Shown here piece by piece: positions 15,622 through 24,973 of a stretch of DNA of 64,000 bases; position 1 is the first letter of the stretch; each line of letters begins with the position of its first letter. The notes under the pieces are model-generated. The model was not told the DNA's origin and made no database searches. It worked only from the letters and a program-made list of their open reading frames with translations. This DNA comes from Myxococcales bacterium (GTDB lineage: Bacteria > Myxococcota_A > Bradymonadia > UBA7976 > UBA1532), in NCBI GenBank assembly GCA_020633465.1, contig JACKDN010000007.1:124001-188000 (forward strand). The letters are read 5' to 3'. Made by a program: the position numbers and the translations under genes.

Positions 15622-17211
15622 TCAGCCCACCGGGCGCGGGCGCGCCTGGAACACCCACTGGATGCCGAAGGGATCGGCGACGCGGGCCTCGACGCGGTAG
15701 CCCGCCGCGTCGAGCAGGGCCGCGAAGGCGTCGGGCGTGCGCGCGCGGGTGCGCCACCCCAGCCAGCGGCCCATCTGGGCGCGCTGCGGGTGCTCGGCGG
15801 TGCAGGTGGTCAACAGCGCCCCGTCCGGGCGCAGGCGGCCCCGCAGCGCGTTCAGGTGGCGCACCACCTCGGCGTCGTCGAGGTACTCCGACAGGCCCAC
15901 GTACAGCACCAGATCGAAGGGGCCCGCCGGGCACTGCTCGACGGTGGCGTTGACCACCTCGGCGTCGGGGCAGCGCGCCTTCGCCTGGGCGCGCGCGTCG
16001 GGATCCGGATCGGCCAGCACCGTGCGCGGCGCCCCGATGGCGGCCGCGTCGCGGGCGCTGCCGCAGGGCACCGACAGCACCGCCTCGGGCTCGAGCGCGC
16101 GGGCCAGCTCGACGGTGGCCACCCAGCGGTGCCGCACCGCGCGCGAGGCGGGCGCGACGTGCACCGCCCGGTCGACGACGCGCCCCAGCGCCGTCCGGCC
16201 GGCCGGGTGGTTGCGATACACCTGCTCCATCACCCGCGAGGCGCCCCCCAGCCGGCGGGCCAGGAAGGGCACCGCGGCGGCCTCGATCCAGGCGCCGCCG
16301 TCGGGCGTCGCCGGCCCGGTGAGGCCCGGCGGCGCTGTGCGCGGCGGCGTCGGCAGGGCGCGCTCGGTGGGATCGCGCGCGGCGCCCAGGGTCCACAGGG
16401 CGAGGGCCGGCTCGAGCACCCAGCCGGCCAGCGCCAGGGGGTAGCCGAAGCCGTCGCGCACGGCGCTCATCAGGCGCGCGCCCGAGCCCAGCCCCAAGGC
16501 CAGCAGCGCCGGCGCGCGGGCGCCCGGCACGGCCAGCAGCAGCAGGGGCGGCAGGGTCATCAGCGGGGGCAGGCCGCGGACCAGCCAGCCGACGACGGGA
16601 TCGGGCGCGACCAGATCGGCGAAGTCGGCGCGGTGGGCGCGCCAGCCGAGCGCGGGCGCGGTGACCTGGGCCTCGGCCCCGGCGCGGCCGCTGCGCAGAT
16701 CGACGGTCAGCCCGTGGGCCTTCCGGGCGCGGGCGGCGCGCAGGACGGGCTCGACGCCCACGCCGGGCAGGCCCAGATCGGCCCGGCGCAGCCAGGCGCA
16801 GCGACGATCGGCGAAGCCGGCGGGGTTGCGCGCGTCGGCGACGGCGGGCGGGCCGGCGAAGTCGCGCCGCCAGCGCTCGACCGCCAGGGCGGCCACGCCG
16901 CCGCGTGGCGCGGGGAAGACCGAGACGAAGTCGGCGCCGCAGGCGGCCAGCCGGCCGGGCAGATCGGCGGGCACCCGCACGCCGCCGCCCAGCACCAGGA
17001 CGCGCTGCGGGCCGTCGGTGGGGGGCGTGGCGCCGCGCACCACCTGGGCCGGCGGCGGCTCGAGCGCCGGGGCCTCGCCGCCGTCGGGCAGCCAGAGCGC
17101 ATAGGGCGGCACCACCTCGGTCGGCGCGGGCAGCCCCACCGGGCCCGGCCGCGCCGAGGACAGCAGCACCAGGCCCCACAGCCCCACCAGCAGCCACGCA
17201 AGGACGATCAC
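15622..17211 (-). CDS. Membrane-anchored protein with C-terminal SAM-dependent methyltransferase domain
   Basis: A 529-residue product. It has one N-terminal transmembrane segment (IVLAWLLVGLWGLVLLSSA), a soluble region, and two or three hydrophobic segments at about residues 215-285 (PPLMTLPPLLLLAVPGARAP). The C-terminal class I methyltransferase domain runs from about residue 370, with LEPEAVLSVPCGSARD as motif I, TVLADPDPDAR as the acidic motif II and GPFDLVLYVGLSEYLDD as motif IV. The GTG start at 17211 has GAGGTGA upstream. The substrate is unknown; membrane location suggests a lipid or quinone-like substrate. It is divergent from another methyltransferase gene, with 63 bases between the starts. 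Confidence 0.7.
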   Translation of the reverse strand: MIVLAWLLVGLWGLVLLSSARPGPVGLPAPTEVVPPYALWLPDGGEAPALEPPPAQVVRGATPPTDGPQRVLVLGGGVRVPADLPGRLAACGADFVSVFPAPRGGVAALAVERWRRDFAGPPAVADARNPAGFADRRCAWLRRADLGLPGVGVEPVLRAARARKAHGLTVDLRSGRAGAEAQVTAPALGWRAHRADFADLVAPDPVVGWLVRGLPPLMTLPPLLLLAVPGARAPALLALGLGSGARLMSAVRDGFGYPLALAGWVLEPALALWTLGAARDPTERALPTPPRTAPPGLTGPATPDGGAWIEAAAVPFLARRLGGASRVMEQVYRNHPAGRTALGRVVDRAVHVAPASRAVRHRWVATVELARALEPEAVLSVPCGSARDAAAIGAPRTVLADPDPDARAQAKARCPDAEVVNATVEQCPAGPFDLVLYVGLSEYLDDAEVVRHLNALRGRLRPDGALLTTCTAEHPQRAQMGRWLGWRTRARTPDAFAALLDAAGYRVEARVADPFGIQWVFQARPRPVG

Positions 17212-17274
17212 CGTTCACCTCGCGGCGCACACGGGTGCGGAGCCTTCGCCGCCGACGTGATACCCTGCCGCGCC

Positions 17275-18261
17275 ATGGATGCTCCCGTCCCCCTCGAAGC
17301 CCCGCCCTGCCCCGTCTGCGGAGGCGAAGACTACGCGCCGGTGCTGACCGGCGCCCGCGACCACGTGTGGCGCAAGCCCGGCACCTTCGACCTGCAGGCC
17401 TGCGGCGGGTGCGGCCTGGTGGCGCTGCGCCCCCGGCCCACGCCCGCCGCCCTCGGTTTCTACTACGAAGGCACCTACTCCGGCGAGGGGGAGGACGGCA
17501 TGCGCGGCTTCCAGACCGAGAGCGGCCTGGGGCGCCTCATCAGCCGCTACCGGCTGGCCGTGATGCGCAAGGTGCGCGCCCTCGGGCCCGACGACCACGT
17601 GCTGGACGTCGGTTGCAGCTACGGCGGCTTCCTGCGGGTGGCGCGCGCCGACACCGGCTGCCGCACCAGCGGCATCGATCTCGACGCGGGCAGCATCGAG
17701 AAGGCCGTCGACCGCGACCAGGCCACCTACCACGTCGGGCTGCTGACCGACGTCGATCTGCCCGAGGGCGACTTCACCACCATCACCTTCTTCGAGTCGC
17801 TCGAGCACCACACCGAGCCGGTCGCCGCCCTGAAGCGCGCCCACGCCCTGCTCGCGCCGGGCGGCGCCTGCGTCGTCGAGGTGCCCAACTTCGGCGGCCT
17901 CTGGCGCCGGGTGTTTCGCACGAGCTGGCTGCCCCTGCTGGTGCCCCAGCACCTGTTCCACTTCACGCCCGACACCCTGGCGCGCACCTTCCAGGCGGCG
18001 GGCTTCCGCACCGTCGCCCACCACCAGACGATGTTCTACCCGCTCGAGGGCGTCGCCAGCCTGGGCATCTGGCTGGCCCGCGTCACCAAGGCGCCGCCGA
18101 TGGGCGCCCCGCCCTCGTGGCGCACGCCCTTCGACATCGTCCTCTTCCTGCTGCTGGTCGCGCTGTGGTTCGTCGTCGAGCTGCCCAGCCAGGCCATCCT
18201 GCGCTGGACCGGCCTCGCCGGCCACCAGATGGCCATCGCGGTGAAGGACGCCGAGGGCTGA
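17275..18261 (+). CDS. Zinc-ribbon class I SAM methyltransferase with C-terminal membrane segment
   Basis: 328 residues. The N-terminus carries a CPVCGG...CGGCG four-cysteine ribbon, as in sugar or lipid-linked methyltransferases. A Rossmann methyltransferase domain follows: motif I is HVLDVGCSYGGFL, with GIDLDAG and then FFESLEHHTEPVAALKRAHALLAPGG. A hydrophobic segment near residues 285-310 (FDIVLFLLLVALWFVVELP) probably anchors it to the inner membrane. This layout is common in polysaccharide and glycolipid loci. ATG at 17275 is the first start before the cysteine ribbon. The acceptor cannot be deduced. Confidence 0.8.
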   Translation: MDAPVPLEAPPCPVCGGEDYAPVLTGARDHVWRKPGTFDLQACGGCGLVALRPRPTPAALGFYYEGTYSGEGEDGMRGFQTESGLGRLISRYRLAVMRKVRALGPDDHVLDVGCSYGGFLRVARADTGCRTSGIDLDAGSIEKAVDRDQATYHVGLLTDVDLPEGDFTTITFFESLEHHTEPVAALKRAHALLAPGGACVVEVPNFGGLWRRVFRTSWLPLLVPQHLFHFTPDTLARTFQAAGFRTVAHHQTMFYPLEGVASLGIWLARVTKAPPMGAPPSWRTPFDIVLFLLLVALWFVVELPSQAILRWTGLAGHQMAIAVKDAEG

Positions 18262-18326
18262 CGGTCAGCTGGGCGTGAATCAGACCCGTTGAACCACCGC
18301 ACGCCCTGCCAAGACGGTCGGGCTAC

Positions 18327-18444
18327 CAGCTTTCAGCTCCGTCGCGCCGGGTGAACCGTCGTGCCCAGCCGCCCCGCATTGCGAGCTTGCCGGGTGGCTC
18401 GAGCCCGGCAGAGCGCTCGGGGCCCGGCTGAGAGCTGAAAGCTG
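18327..18444. repeat. Intergenic inverted repeat (13-base arms)
   Basis: Perfect arms CAGCTTTCAGCTC (18327-18339) and GAGCTGAAAGCTG (18432-18444) flank 92 bases that contain a smaller dyad around GGCTCGAGCC. Beyond the arms, GACGGTCAGCTG (about 18260) partly mirrors AGCTGACCGCTGAC. It lies between two convergent genes and resembles a small dispersed palindromic element. No coding potential was seen. Confidence 0.45.
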
Positions 18445-18496
18445 ACCGCTGACAGCCCGGTCGACTCGAAACGAACGCTCCGTCAGAACACCAAGC

Positions 18497-19681
18497 TCAG
18501 CTCGGCGCCTTGACCGGGCGCAGCACCCCGTCGCTGGCCACCAGCGGCCCCTGATCGGCCAGGCCCGGCGGCAGCTTGCTCAGCACGCGCGCGGGATCGC
18601 GCACCAGGAAGTAGTCGTTGGGCACCATGCGCCCGCTGGCCATCCAGAAGCCGGTGCCCACCCGGCAGCGGTGGCCGAAGGCCGAGCCGAGGAAGCGCGA
18701 GCCGGTCGAGTGCAGCGCGCCGTCGAGCTGCACGCGGATGTCCTGGTCGAAGTTCAGGTCCATCGTGAAGGCGCCGCCCGTGGTGATGGCGCGCCGGCCC
18801 AGCACGCACTGCTGCATCAGGTACTGCGACGCGACGGCCTCGGGGTACAGCACGCAGAAGCGCAGGAAGCTCTGCTCGGCCACCACCGCGCGGTCCCCCA
18901 GCACGCACAGCTCGACCTGCGCCACCGGCATCACCTGCACGCCCTCGCCCAGCGTGCTGAACATCACGCGCGCGTAGGGGCCGATCACGCAGCCGGGCCC
19001 CAGCGTGCTGCCCTCGACCACCGCCGTCGGGTGGATGTCGCAGCCCTTGCCGATGCGGTTCAGCTTGCCCAGCACCCGCCACTTGTTCAGCGAGCGCGCC
19101 CGCAGCACCGCCCACAGCCCGCGCAGCACGAACCGCCAGGTGGGCGTGTTGCGGATCTCGAGGCCGCCGATCAGCTGGTTCACCCACAGCACGTGCACCC
19201 AGTGGTGCACGGTCATCACGGGGTGCTTCGCCAGGCCGATCTGCATCGGCCCGGCGTCCTGAAAGAACGCCGGCGCGGGGAACTCGATCACCTTCTCGTC
19301 GGGGTCGACCACCACGTCGACCGGCGCCGCGCCGGCGGCGCTGACCACGCGGATGGCCTCGAAGCGCCAGCCCGCCTCGCAGGCCACGACGCCGGGCTGC
19401 ACCGGCGTCGTCTGCACCCCGAAGCGCGACTGCTTCAGCACCAGCACCGCGTCGCGGCCGGCCGCGCCGTCCACGAACGCGCGCAGCGCCCCGGCGGTGG
19501 TGAACAGGGTGTCGGGCAGGATCAGGCAGGGGGGCGTCGGCGCGTCGATGCGCGTCAGGCCGGCGCCCGCGATCGCTTCGTCGAGCCAGACCGACAGCGG
19601 GCGGTTGTTGACCGGCGTGTCCCCCGCGGCGTCGCCGAAGGGCTCGATGCGCCGGCCGGTCGGCTCGACGAAGACGTTCAT
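18497..19681 (-). CDS. Left-handed beta-helix (hexapeptide) protein, GlmU-like layout
   Basis: 394 residues. The C-terminal half (about residues 205-335) is a run of hexapeptide repeats (IHPTAVVEGSTLGPGCVIGPYARV..., VVAEQSFLRFCVL, AITTGGAFTMDLNF) forming a left-handed beta helix, as in acyltransferases and the GlmU family. The N-terminal half has the general layout of a nucleotidyltransferase-like domain but no clear pyrophosphorylase signature. An obvious catalytic His is not evident, so the activity is unassigned. It follows the repeat lipoprotein gene by 10 bases on the same strand and is probably cotranscribed. A role in surface glycan or lipid assembly is inference. Confidence 0.65.
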   Translation of the reverse strand: MNVFVEPTGRRIEPFGDAAGDTPVNNRPLSVWLDEAIAGAGLTRIDAPTPPCLILPDTLFTTAGALRAFVDGAAGRDAVLVLKQSRFGVQTTPVQPGVVACEAGWRFEAIRVVSAAGAAPVDVVVDPDEKVIEFPAPAFFQDAGPMQIGLAKHPVMTVHHWVHVLWVNQLIGGLEIRNTPTWRFVLRGLWAVLRARSLNKWRVLGKLNRIGKGCDIHPTAVVEGSTLGPGCVIGPYARVMFSTLGEGVQVMPVAQVELCVLGDRAVVAEQSFLRFCVLYPEAVASQYLMQQCVLGRRAITTGGAFTMDLNFDQDIRVQLDGALHSTGSRFLGSAFGHRCRVGTGFWMASGRMVPNDYFLVRDPARVLSKLPPGLADQGPLVASDGVLRPVKAPS

Positions 19682-19691
19682 GGGGGGCGGG

Positions 19692-22600
19692 CTACTCCTC
19701 GCTGACCGACAGCTCGAAGTTGCCGAACGTCGCGGCGTCCGCGCCGGTGCCCTGGATCTCGACGTCGCTGAGGATGGCCTCGATGACGGCCGTGTGGTCG
19801 GCGTAGCTGGCCGCGACGTAGACCGTCAGCGGCAGCGTCACGTCGGTCGCCGTCAGCGTGATCTCGTCGCGGCGCGCCGCGTAGGCCACCTGCCCCAGCT
19901 GCTCCGGATCGCTCGGCATGACGAAGTGCACCACCGGCGGATCGCCGAAGTCCCCGTCGAAGCCGTCCGACGTGTTCAGGTACGGCACCTCGCGCCCGCC
20001 GAACATGACCGTCCGGTTCTCGGTGGCCGCGCGCCCGTCGCTGCCCATGTTGCCCTCCAGCCGGAAGCTCACCGGCCGATCGTCGCCCGGCTCGGCCGGC
20101 GTGAAGTGCAGCCGCCAGATGTTCGTGTTCACGAAGCGGCTGTCGACCGTGAAGCCGTAGTCGCCGGCCATGCCCATCCGGGTGCCCGGCGCCGGGCTCA
20201 CCAGCGCCTCGTCCTCGCCGTGCGTGATGCGGATCAGATCGCCGTAGCAGTCGAACGCCCCGGCGCCGCCGTCCTCCCAGCAGTCGTCGGTGATGTCCGG
20301 CGTGGCGACGTACCCCTCGGGATCCACGAAGGTGACCGGCTCGCCCGCGCTGGCCCAGCGCTCCGGCCCGCCGCCGTCGACGAAGATGTAGTACTCGCCG
20401 GGCTGCGCGTCCTCGACCCGCACGGTCGGCGTCGGCCGCCCGATGTGCCCGGCGCAGCCCACGACCGTCTCGCGCTCCTCGCAGTTGCGCAGCACCGACA
20501 CGATCGGCGGGAAGTCGGTGCCCGGGTTGTCCGCGCTGACGACCAGCGTGCCGGCCTCTTCGAGCACGTAGCGGTACACGGCGTCGGGCGCGCCCTGCCC
20601 GCCGCACCGCGTCGCGTACTGATCGGCGCCGTCCATCGCGGTCGATCCGTTCACCGTGCCGTTGGCCGGGATGGGCGTCACGTCCACGCCCTCGCGGCAG
20701 TCCTGGCTCTCGCGGTCGTCGCCCCGCGCCACGCAGCCGGGATCGGCCGGGAAGTCGGCCAGCCCGTCGCCGTCGTCGTCGGCGTCGTTGCCGCACTCGG
20801 GCGCCTCGGCGGGATCCGTCTCGTCGTCGTCGTCGGCCGTCACGCAGCCGGGATCGGCCACGTCGATCAGCCCGTCGTCGTCGTTGTCCACCCCGTCGCG
20901 GCAGCGCGGGATGACGAAGGCCTCGTTGCCCTCGGTGCCCGCGGCCGCGTAGGCGCAGCCGGGGTCGTCCGGGAAGTCGACGCGCGCGTCGTCGTCGTCG
21001 TCCTCGCCGTTGCCGCACACGGGCAGCGGCACCGGGTTGGTCTCGTCGTCGTCGCCCGCGAAGGCGCAGCCCGGCTCGCGCGGGAAGTCGACGACGCCGT
21101 CGCCGTCGTCGTCCTCGCCGTTGCTGCACGCGGGCAGCACCGCGGGATCGGTCTCGTCGTCCAGCGCCGCGTACGCGCAGCCCGGGTCGAAGGGGAAGTC
21201 GATCAGGCCGTCGCCGTCGTCGTCCAGGCCGTTGGCGCAGGCGCCGCGGTTCATCGGCCCGTCGAACTCGTTGCTGTCGCTCCGCGCGAAGCAGCCGGGA
21301 TCGAAGGGGAAGTCGGTGCGGCCGTCGGCGTCGTTGTCCTGGCCGTCGGCGCAGGTCGGGGCGCGCGCCGGGTCGACCTCGCTGAAGTGGCCCCGCGAGA
21401 CGCAGCCCGGATCCCACGGGAAGTCGGTCCGCCCGTCGCCGTCGTCGTCCACGCCGTTGTCGCAGGCCGGCGGCTCGGCGGGATCGGCCTCGTCGAGGCC
21501 ACCGGGTCCCCAGCAGCCGGGGTCGAAGGGCCAGTCGACCAGCCCGTCCCCGTCGTCGTCCTCACCGTTGCTGCAGGCCGGCGTCTGGCCCGCGGGCAGA
21601 TCCGTCTCGTCCTCGTCCTCGGGCCCGCTGCAGCCGGGATCCAGGTAGTCGCGCAGGCCGTCGTCGTCGTCGTCGCGATCGTTGCTGCAGCCCGCGGGCA
21701 GGCGCTCGACGTTGACCGCCAGCTTGAACTGCCCGGCGTCCGCCTCGCGCCCGTCGACCACGATGTAGTACGGCCCCGGCGTCGCCTGGCTCAGCACGAT
21801 GCGCCCGCCGTTCGCCCCGCCCGCCGCGCCGTCGTCGCAGCCCAGCTGCGTCTGCGTGTCGTCGCAGTCGCGTCGCACGTACAGCGCCACCGGCGTCGTC
21901 GTCTCGGGGAAGCGCGTGCTGATCTCCATGCGCGCGTTGAACGGCAGGTCGTAGCGGAAGATCACCTCGTTGTGGTTGCGCCCGCCGCAGGTGCCGCTGA
22001 GGCCGTTGCTGCCGTCGGCCAGCTCGGCCACCACCTCGGGCGTCTCACCGAAGAACTCGCGGAAGCGGATCTCGCCGCAGCTGTTCTCTTCGCTGTCGAA
22101 GGCCGCCGAGGGGCAGCCGGGATCGAGCGGGAAGTCGATCTGCCCGTCCTCGTCGTCGTCCTCGTCGTTGCTGCAGGCGGTCAGCGCCTCGGTCGTCTCG
22201 TCCCGGTCGAAGGGCGCGAAGCAGCCGGGATCGTTCGGGTAGTCCGCGCGCCCGTCCCCGTCGTCGTCCACGGTGTTCAGGCAGGCCGCCAGCGGGATCT
22301 CGTTGACGGTCAGCATCACCACGCCGCCGGCGCCGGCGACGCCGTCGACGAAGATGTAGTAGTCGCCCGGCGTGGGCGACTCGACGCGCAGCGTGTGCCC
22401 CGGCGCCGCGTTCTCGCGCTGCGTCTGACAGGCCACCTCGGCGCCCGGCACCAGGCACGCCTCGCGCCGCACGTACAGCGTGGTCACCACGTCGGTCGCC
22501 GGATCCACCGTCGTGATCTCGAGCGCCTCGATCACGTTGGTCAGCCGGTACAGCGCGGCCAGCTCCGGGCTGCCCTGCCCGCCGCAGCTGCCCTGGCTCT

Positions 22601-23525
22601 CGAAGACGCCGCCCGCCGTGTCCAGCCGCAGCGGCACGCCGTCCTGCAGGCGCGGCGGATCGTACTCGTTGCCGCAGGGCCCCCGCTCGTCGTAGTCGGA
22701 CGCCGCCGTGCAGCCGTCGTCCTCGGGGTAGTCGATGCGCCCGTCGAGATCGTTGTCCTGGCCGTCGGCGCACTCCGGCGTCACCGGCTTCGGCGCCTCG
22801 TCCCGGTCGCCGCGCCCGGCGCAGCCCGGATCCTCCGGGTAGTCGATGCGCCCGTTGGCGTCGTCGTCCAGGCCGTTGGCGCAGGCGGGCAGCGTCGGCG
22901 GGTTGCGCTCGGTCGCGTCGCCGGCGGCGCTGCAGCCCACGTCGTCGGGGAAGTCGATGTCGCCGTCCCCGTCGTCGTCGACGCCGTTGGTGCACTCGGG
23001 GGGATCGCCCTCGACCTCGCCCTCGGTCTCGTCGACCGACGAGGTGCACCCGTCGTCCTGCTCGTCGTAGAGGCCGTCGCGATCGTTGTCGATGCCGTCG
23101 TTGCACTCGGGCGGCACCGGCGGGTTGACCTCGCTGTCGTCGACGTTGCTGCCGCAGCCGGGATCGGCCGGGAAGTCGATGAGGCCGTCGTTGTCGTTGT
23201 CGACGCCGTCGTCGCAGGCGGCGGCGTTGCCCTCGTCGGTGTCGTCGGGGCCGTCGCAGCCCTGATCGTCCAGATCGACGCTGCCGTCGCCGTCGTTGTC
23301 GATGCCGTCGCTGCAGGCGGGCAGCCGCACGGCCGCGTCGGGCCGCTCGCCCCCCATGCCGGGCATGCCGCCCATGCCGGGGGTGCCACCCGCGCCGCCG
23401 CCCGTGCCCCCCTCGCCGCCGACGCCGCCCGCGTCGGCCGGAGGGGTCGAGTCGCCGCCGTCGTCACACGCCGCGAGCGCCAGCGCGGCCAACGCCACGC
23501 AGCAGAGCAGTCGCCCCCGAACCAT
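19692..23525 (-). CDS. Giant surface lipoprotein with about 17 Cys/DxDxDG repeats
   Basis: 1277 residues with a lipoprotein signal ending LALAAC. After a Gly/Met linker there are about 17 copies of a 30-38 residue module of the type C-NG-DDDGDG-DFP-DPGC. Each module has paired cysteines and a calcium-loop-like acidic core similar to thrombospondin type 3 repeats. The run is interrupted by three beta-sandwich segments of pre-peptidase C-terminal (PPC) character, each opening with Cys and containing GDYYIFVDG-like strands. The last segment continues into a C-terminal beta-rich domain. The ATG at 23525 has GGGGAGAG upstream. Such lipoproteins are frequent in Myxococcota. The role is unknown; a calcium-stiffened adhesin or stalk is plausible. 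Confidence 0.85.
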   Translation of the reverse strand: MVRGRLLCCVALAALALAACDDGGDSTPPADAGGVGGEGGTGGGAGGTPGMGGMPGMGGERPDAAVRLPACSDGIDNDGDGSVDLDDQGCDGPDDTDEGNAAACDDGVDNDNDGLIDFPADPGCGSNVDDSEVNPPVPPECNDGIDNDRDGLYDEQDDGCTSSVDETEGEVEGDPPECTNGVDDDGDGDIDFPDDVGCSAAGDATERNPPTLPACANGLDDDANGRIDYPEDPGCAGRGDRDEAPKPVTPECADGQDNDLDGRIDYPEDDGCTAASDYDERGPCGNEYDPPRLQDGVPLRLDTAGGVFESQGSCGGQGSPELAALYRLTNVIEALEITTVDPATDVVTTLYVRREACLVPGAEVACQTQRENAAPGHTLRVESPTPGDYYIFVDGVAGAGGVVMLTVNEIPLAACLNTVDDDGDGRADYPNDPGCFAPFDRDETTEALTACSNDEDDDEDGQIDFPLDPGCPSAAFDSEENSCGEIRFREFFGETPEVVAELADGSNGLSGTCGGRNHNEVIFRYDLPFNARMEISTRFPETTTPVALYVRRDCDDTQTQLGCDDGAAGGANGGRIVLSQATPGPYYIVVDGREADAGQFKLAVNVERLPAGCSNDRDDDDDGLRDYLDPGCSGPEDEDETDLPAGQTPACSNGEDDDGDGLVDWPFDPGCWGPGGLDEADPAEPPACDNGVDDDGDGRTDFPWDPGCVSRGHFSEVDPARAPTCADGQDNDADGRTDFPFDPGCFARSDSNEFDGPMNRGACANGLDDDGDGLIDFPFDPGCAYAALDDETDPAVLPACSNGEDDDGDGVVDFPREPGCAFAGDDDETNPVPLPVCGNGEDDDDDARVDFPDDPGCAYAAAGTEGNEAFVIPRCRDGVDNDDDGLIDVADPGCVTADDDDETDPAEAPECGNDADDDGDGLADFPADPGCVARGDDRESQDCREGVDVTPIPANGTVNGSTAMDGADQYATRCGGQGAPDAVYRYVLEEAGTLVVSADNPGTDFPPIVSVLRNCEERETVVGCAGHIGRPTPTVRVEDAQPGEYYIFVDGGGPERWASAGEPVTFVDPEGYVATPDITDDCWEDGGAGAFDCYGDLIRITHGEDEALVSPAPGTRMGMAGDYGFTVDSRFVNTNIWRLHFTPAEPGDDRPVSFRLEGNMGSDGRAATENRTVMFGGREVPYLNTSDGFDGDFGDPPVVHFVMPSDPEQLGQVAYAARRDEITLTATDVTLPLTVYVAASYADHTAVIEAILSDVEIQGTGADAATFGNFELSVSEE

Positions 23526-23731
23526 CGCACTCTCCCCGGACGGAGTTTCTGTTGCCGAGCCACCCCGCGCCGCCGCGACGCGCGGACCCCGCCAGCGGCG
23601 CGGGCGCGTCACTGGCCGGCGAACCATACAGCAGCGCCGCCGACGACGTAAACCGAGCCGACCTGCCTGGAACGGCGGCCCCGAGGGGGCTACCATCGCC
23701 CGACTTCCAACCGGCCCGGGGGGCCCGCCTC

Positions 23732-24940
23732 TTGAGTTTCTGGCTGTCGTTGGCGGGCCTCGGCCTGCTGGTGCTGATGTGGGCCTCGGCGCTGCTGAAG
23801 ATGCTGCGCGGCGACGACCAGCCCCCCGAGTTCACCCTGGGCGCGGACACGCCGCCGGATCCCCTGCCCGATCCGCCGCCCTCGCTGTCGGTGGTGGTGC
23901 CGGCGCGCAACGAGGCGGCGAACATCGAGGCCTGCGTGCGCTCGGCCCTGGCGCTCGACTGGCCGGGCCCGCTGCAGGTGGTCGTCGTGGACGATCGCTC
24001 GACGGACGGCACCGGCGACATCCTCGCCCGCCTCGCCGCCGAGGACGCGCGTCTGGTCGTGGTCGAGGGCGCCGATCCGCCGGCAGGTTGGCTGGGCAAG
24101 CCGCACGCGCTGCACATCGCGCAGCAGCACGCCACCGGCGAGTGGCTGTGGTTCGTCGACGCCGACGTCACCCTCGATCCCCTCGGCGCCCGCCGCCTGG
24201 TCGGCCGCACGCACCTGCAGGACGCCGGCATGTCCAGCGGCCTCGGGCGCCTGCGCGTCGAGAGCTTCTGGGAGCGCGTCGTGCAGACCCGCATCGGCGC
24301 GGTCATCGCCGGCGGCAACCCCCTGCACGAGGTCAACGACCCCGAGCACGAGCGCGCCCTCGCCAACGGGCAGTGCCTGCTGTTCCGCCGCGACGCCTAC
24401 GACGCCCTCGGCGGGCACGAGGCGATCAAGGGCAGCGTGCTCGACGACGTCGACTTCGCCAAGCGCGCCAAGGCCGAGGGCGTCCCCTACCGCCTGTACT
24501 ACGCGCCCGGCGTGTTCAGCTGCCGCATGTACACCGGCCTGCGCGAGATCTGGCAGGGCTGGACCAAGAACCTCTTCCCCGCCCTGTCCTACAGCTGGAT
24601 CGCCACGATCATCGTCACGCTGTTGCTGTTCGCGTCGAGCCTGCTGCCCTTCGTCCTGCTGGCGAAGAACCTGGCGCTGATGGCCGCGGGCACCAGCGTG
24701 CCGCTCGTCTTCGTCGCCCTCGAGGTGCTGGCCGTCGCGCTCATCTTCGCCGTCGACGCCATCGGCCACCGCGTCAACGGCTACCGCTGGGGCCTGTTCT
24801 GGACCTTCCCCCTCGGCATGTCCGTCGTCGTGCTCCTGTTCTGGAACAGCGCCTGGCGCATCGGCAGCGGCCGGGGCGCGGTCTGGAAGGGCCGCGTCGT
24901 CGAGGCCGGCGGCGGCGGCGGCAATCTCCCTCGGAGTTGA
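23732..24940 (+). CDS. Family 2 glycosyltransferase, membrane-bound (HpnB/CrtQ-like)
   Basis: About 402 residues. An N-terminal transmembrane segment (LSFWLSLAGLGLLVLMW) leads into a GT-A glycosyltransferase domain: SVVVPARNEAANIEACVRS, then VVVVDDRSTDG, then WLWFVDADV as the metal-binding DxD. GGHEAIKGSVLDDVDFAKRAK carries the ED-like acceptor motif. Three or four C-terminal membrane helices follow. The layout and the AGWLGKPHAL segment resemble enzymes that glycosylate carotenoid or hopanoid lipids. No ATG exists before the first membrane segment; the TTG at 23732 is the likely start, with some doubt. It lies 33 bases before the dehydratase gene, so it may belong to the ketosynthase operon. 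Confidence 0.75.
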   Translation: MSFWLSLAGLGLLVLMWASALLKMLRGDDQPPEFTLGADTPPDPLPDPPPSLSVVVPARNEAANIEACVRSALALDWPGPLQVVVVDDRSTDGTGDILARLAAEDARLVVVEGADPPAGWLGKPHALHIAQQHATGEWLWFVDADVTLDPLGARRLVGRTHLQDAGMSSGLGRLRVESFWERVVQTRIGAVIAGGNPLHEVNDPEHERALANGQCLLFRRDAYDALGGHEAIKGSVLDDVDFAKRAKAEGVPYRLYYAPGVFSCRMYTGLREIWQGWTKNLFPALSYSWIATIIVTLLLFASSLLPFVLLAKNLALMAAGTSVPLVFVALEVLAVALIFAVDAIGHRVNGYRWGLFWTFPLGMSVVVLLFWNSAWRIGSGRGAVWKGRVVEAGGGGGNLPRS

Positions 24941-24973
24941 TTGCGCTGGCCCCGAGGCTTATCGTCCTCGGCC

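Noticed and set aside
15790..17274. A long plus-strand extension upstream of the methyltransferase gene that starts at 17275
   Set aside because: It is antisense to the membrane-methyltransferase gene and protein-like sequence begins only at MDAPVPLEAPPCPVCGG.
19353..23651. A 1432-codon open frame on the plus strand opposite the large lipoprotein gene
   Set aside because: It is the complement of the repetitive DxDxDG gene, whose codon usage leaves the opposite strand free of stops. Its product is Val/Ala/Arg/His-rich without domains, while the minus strand has a signal peptide, ribosome binding site and ordered repeats.
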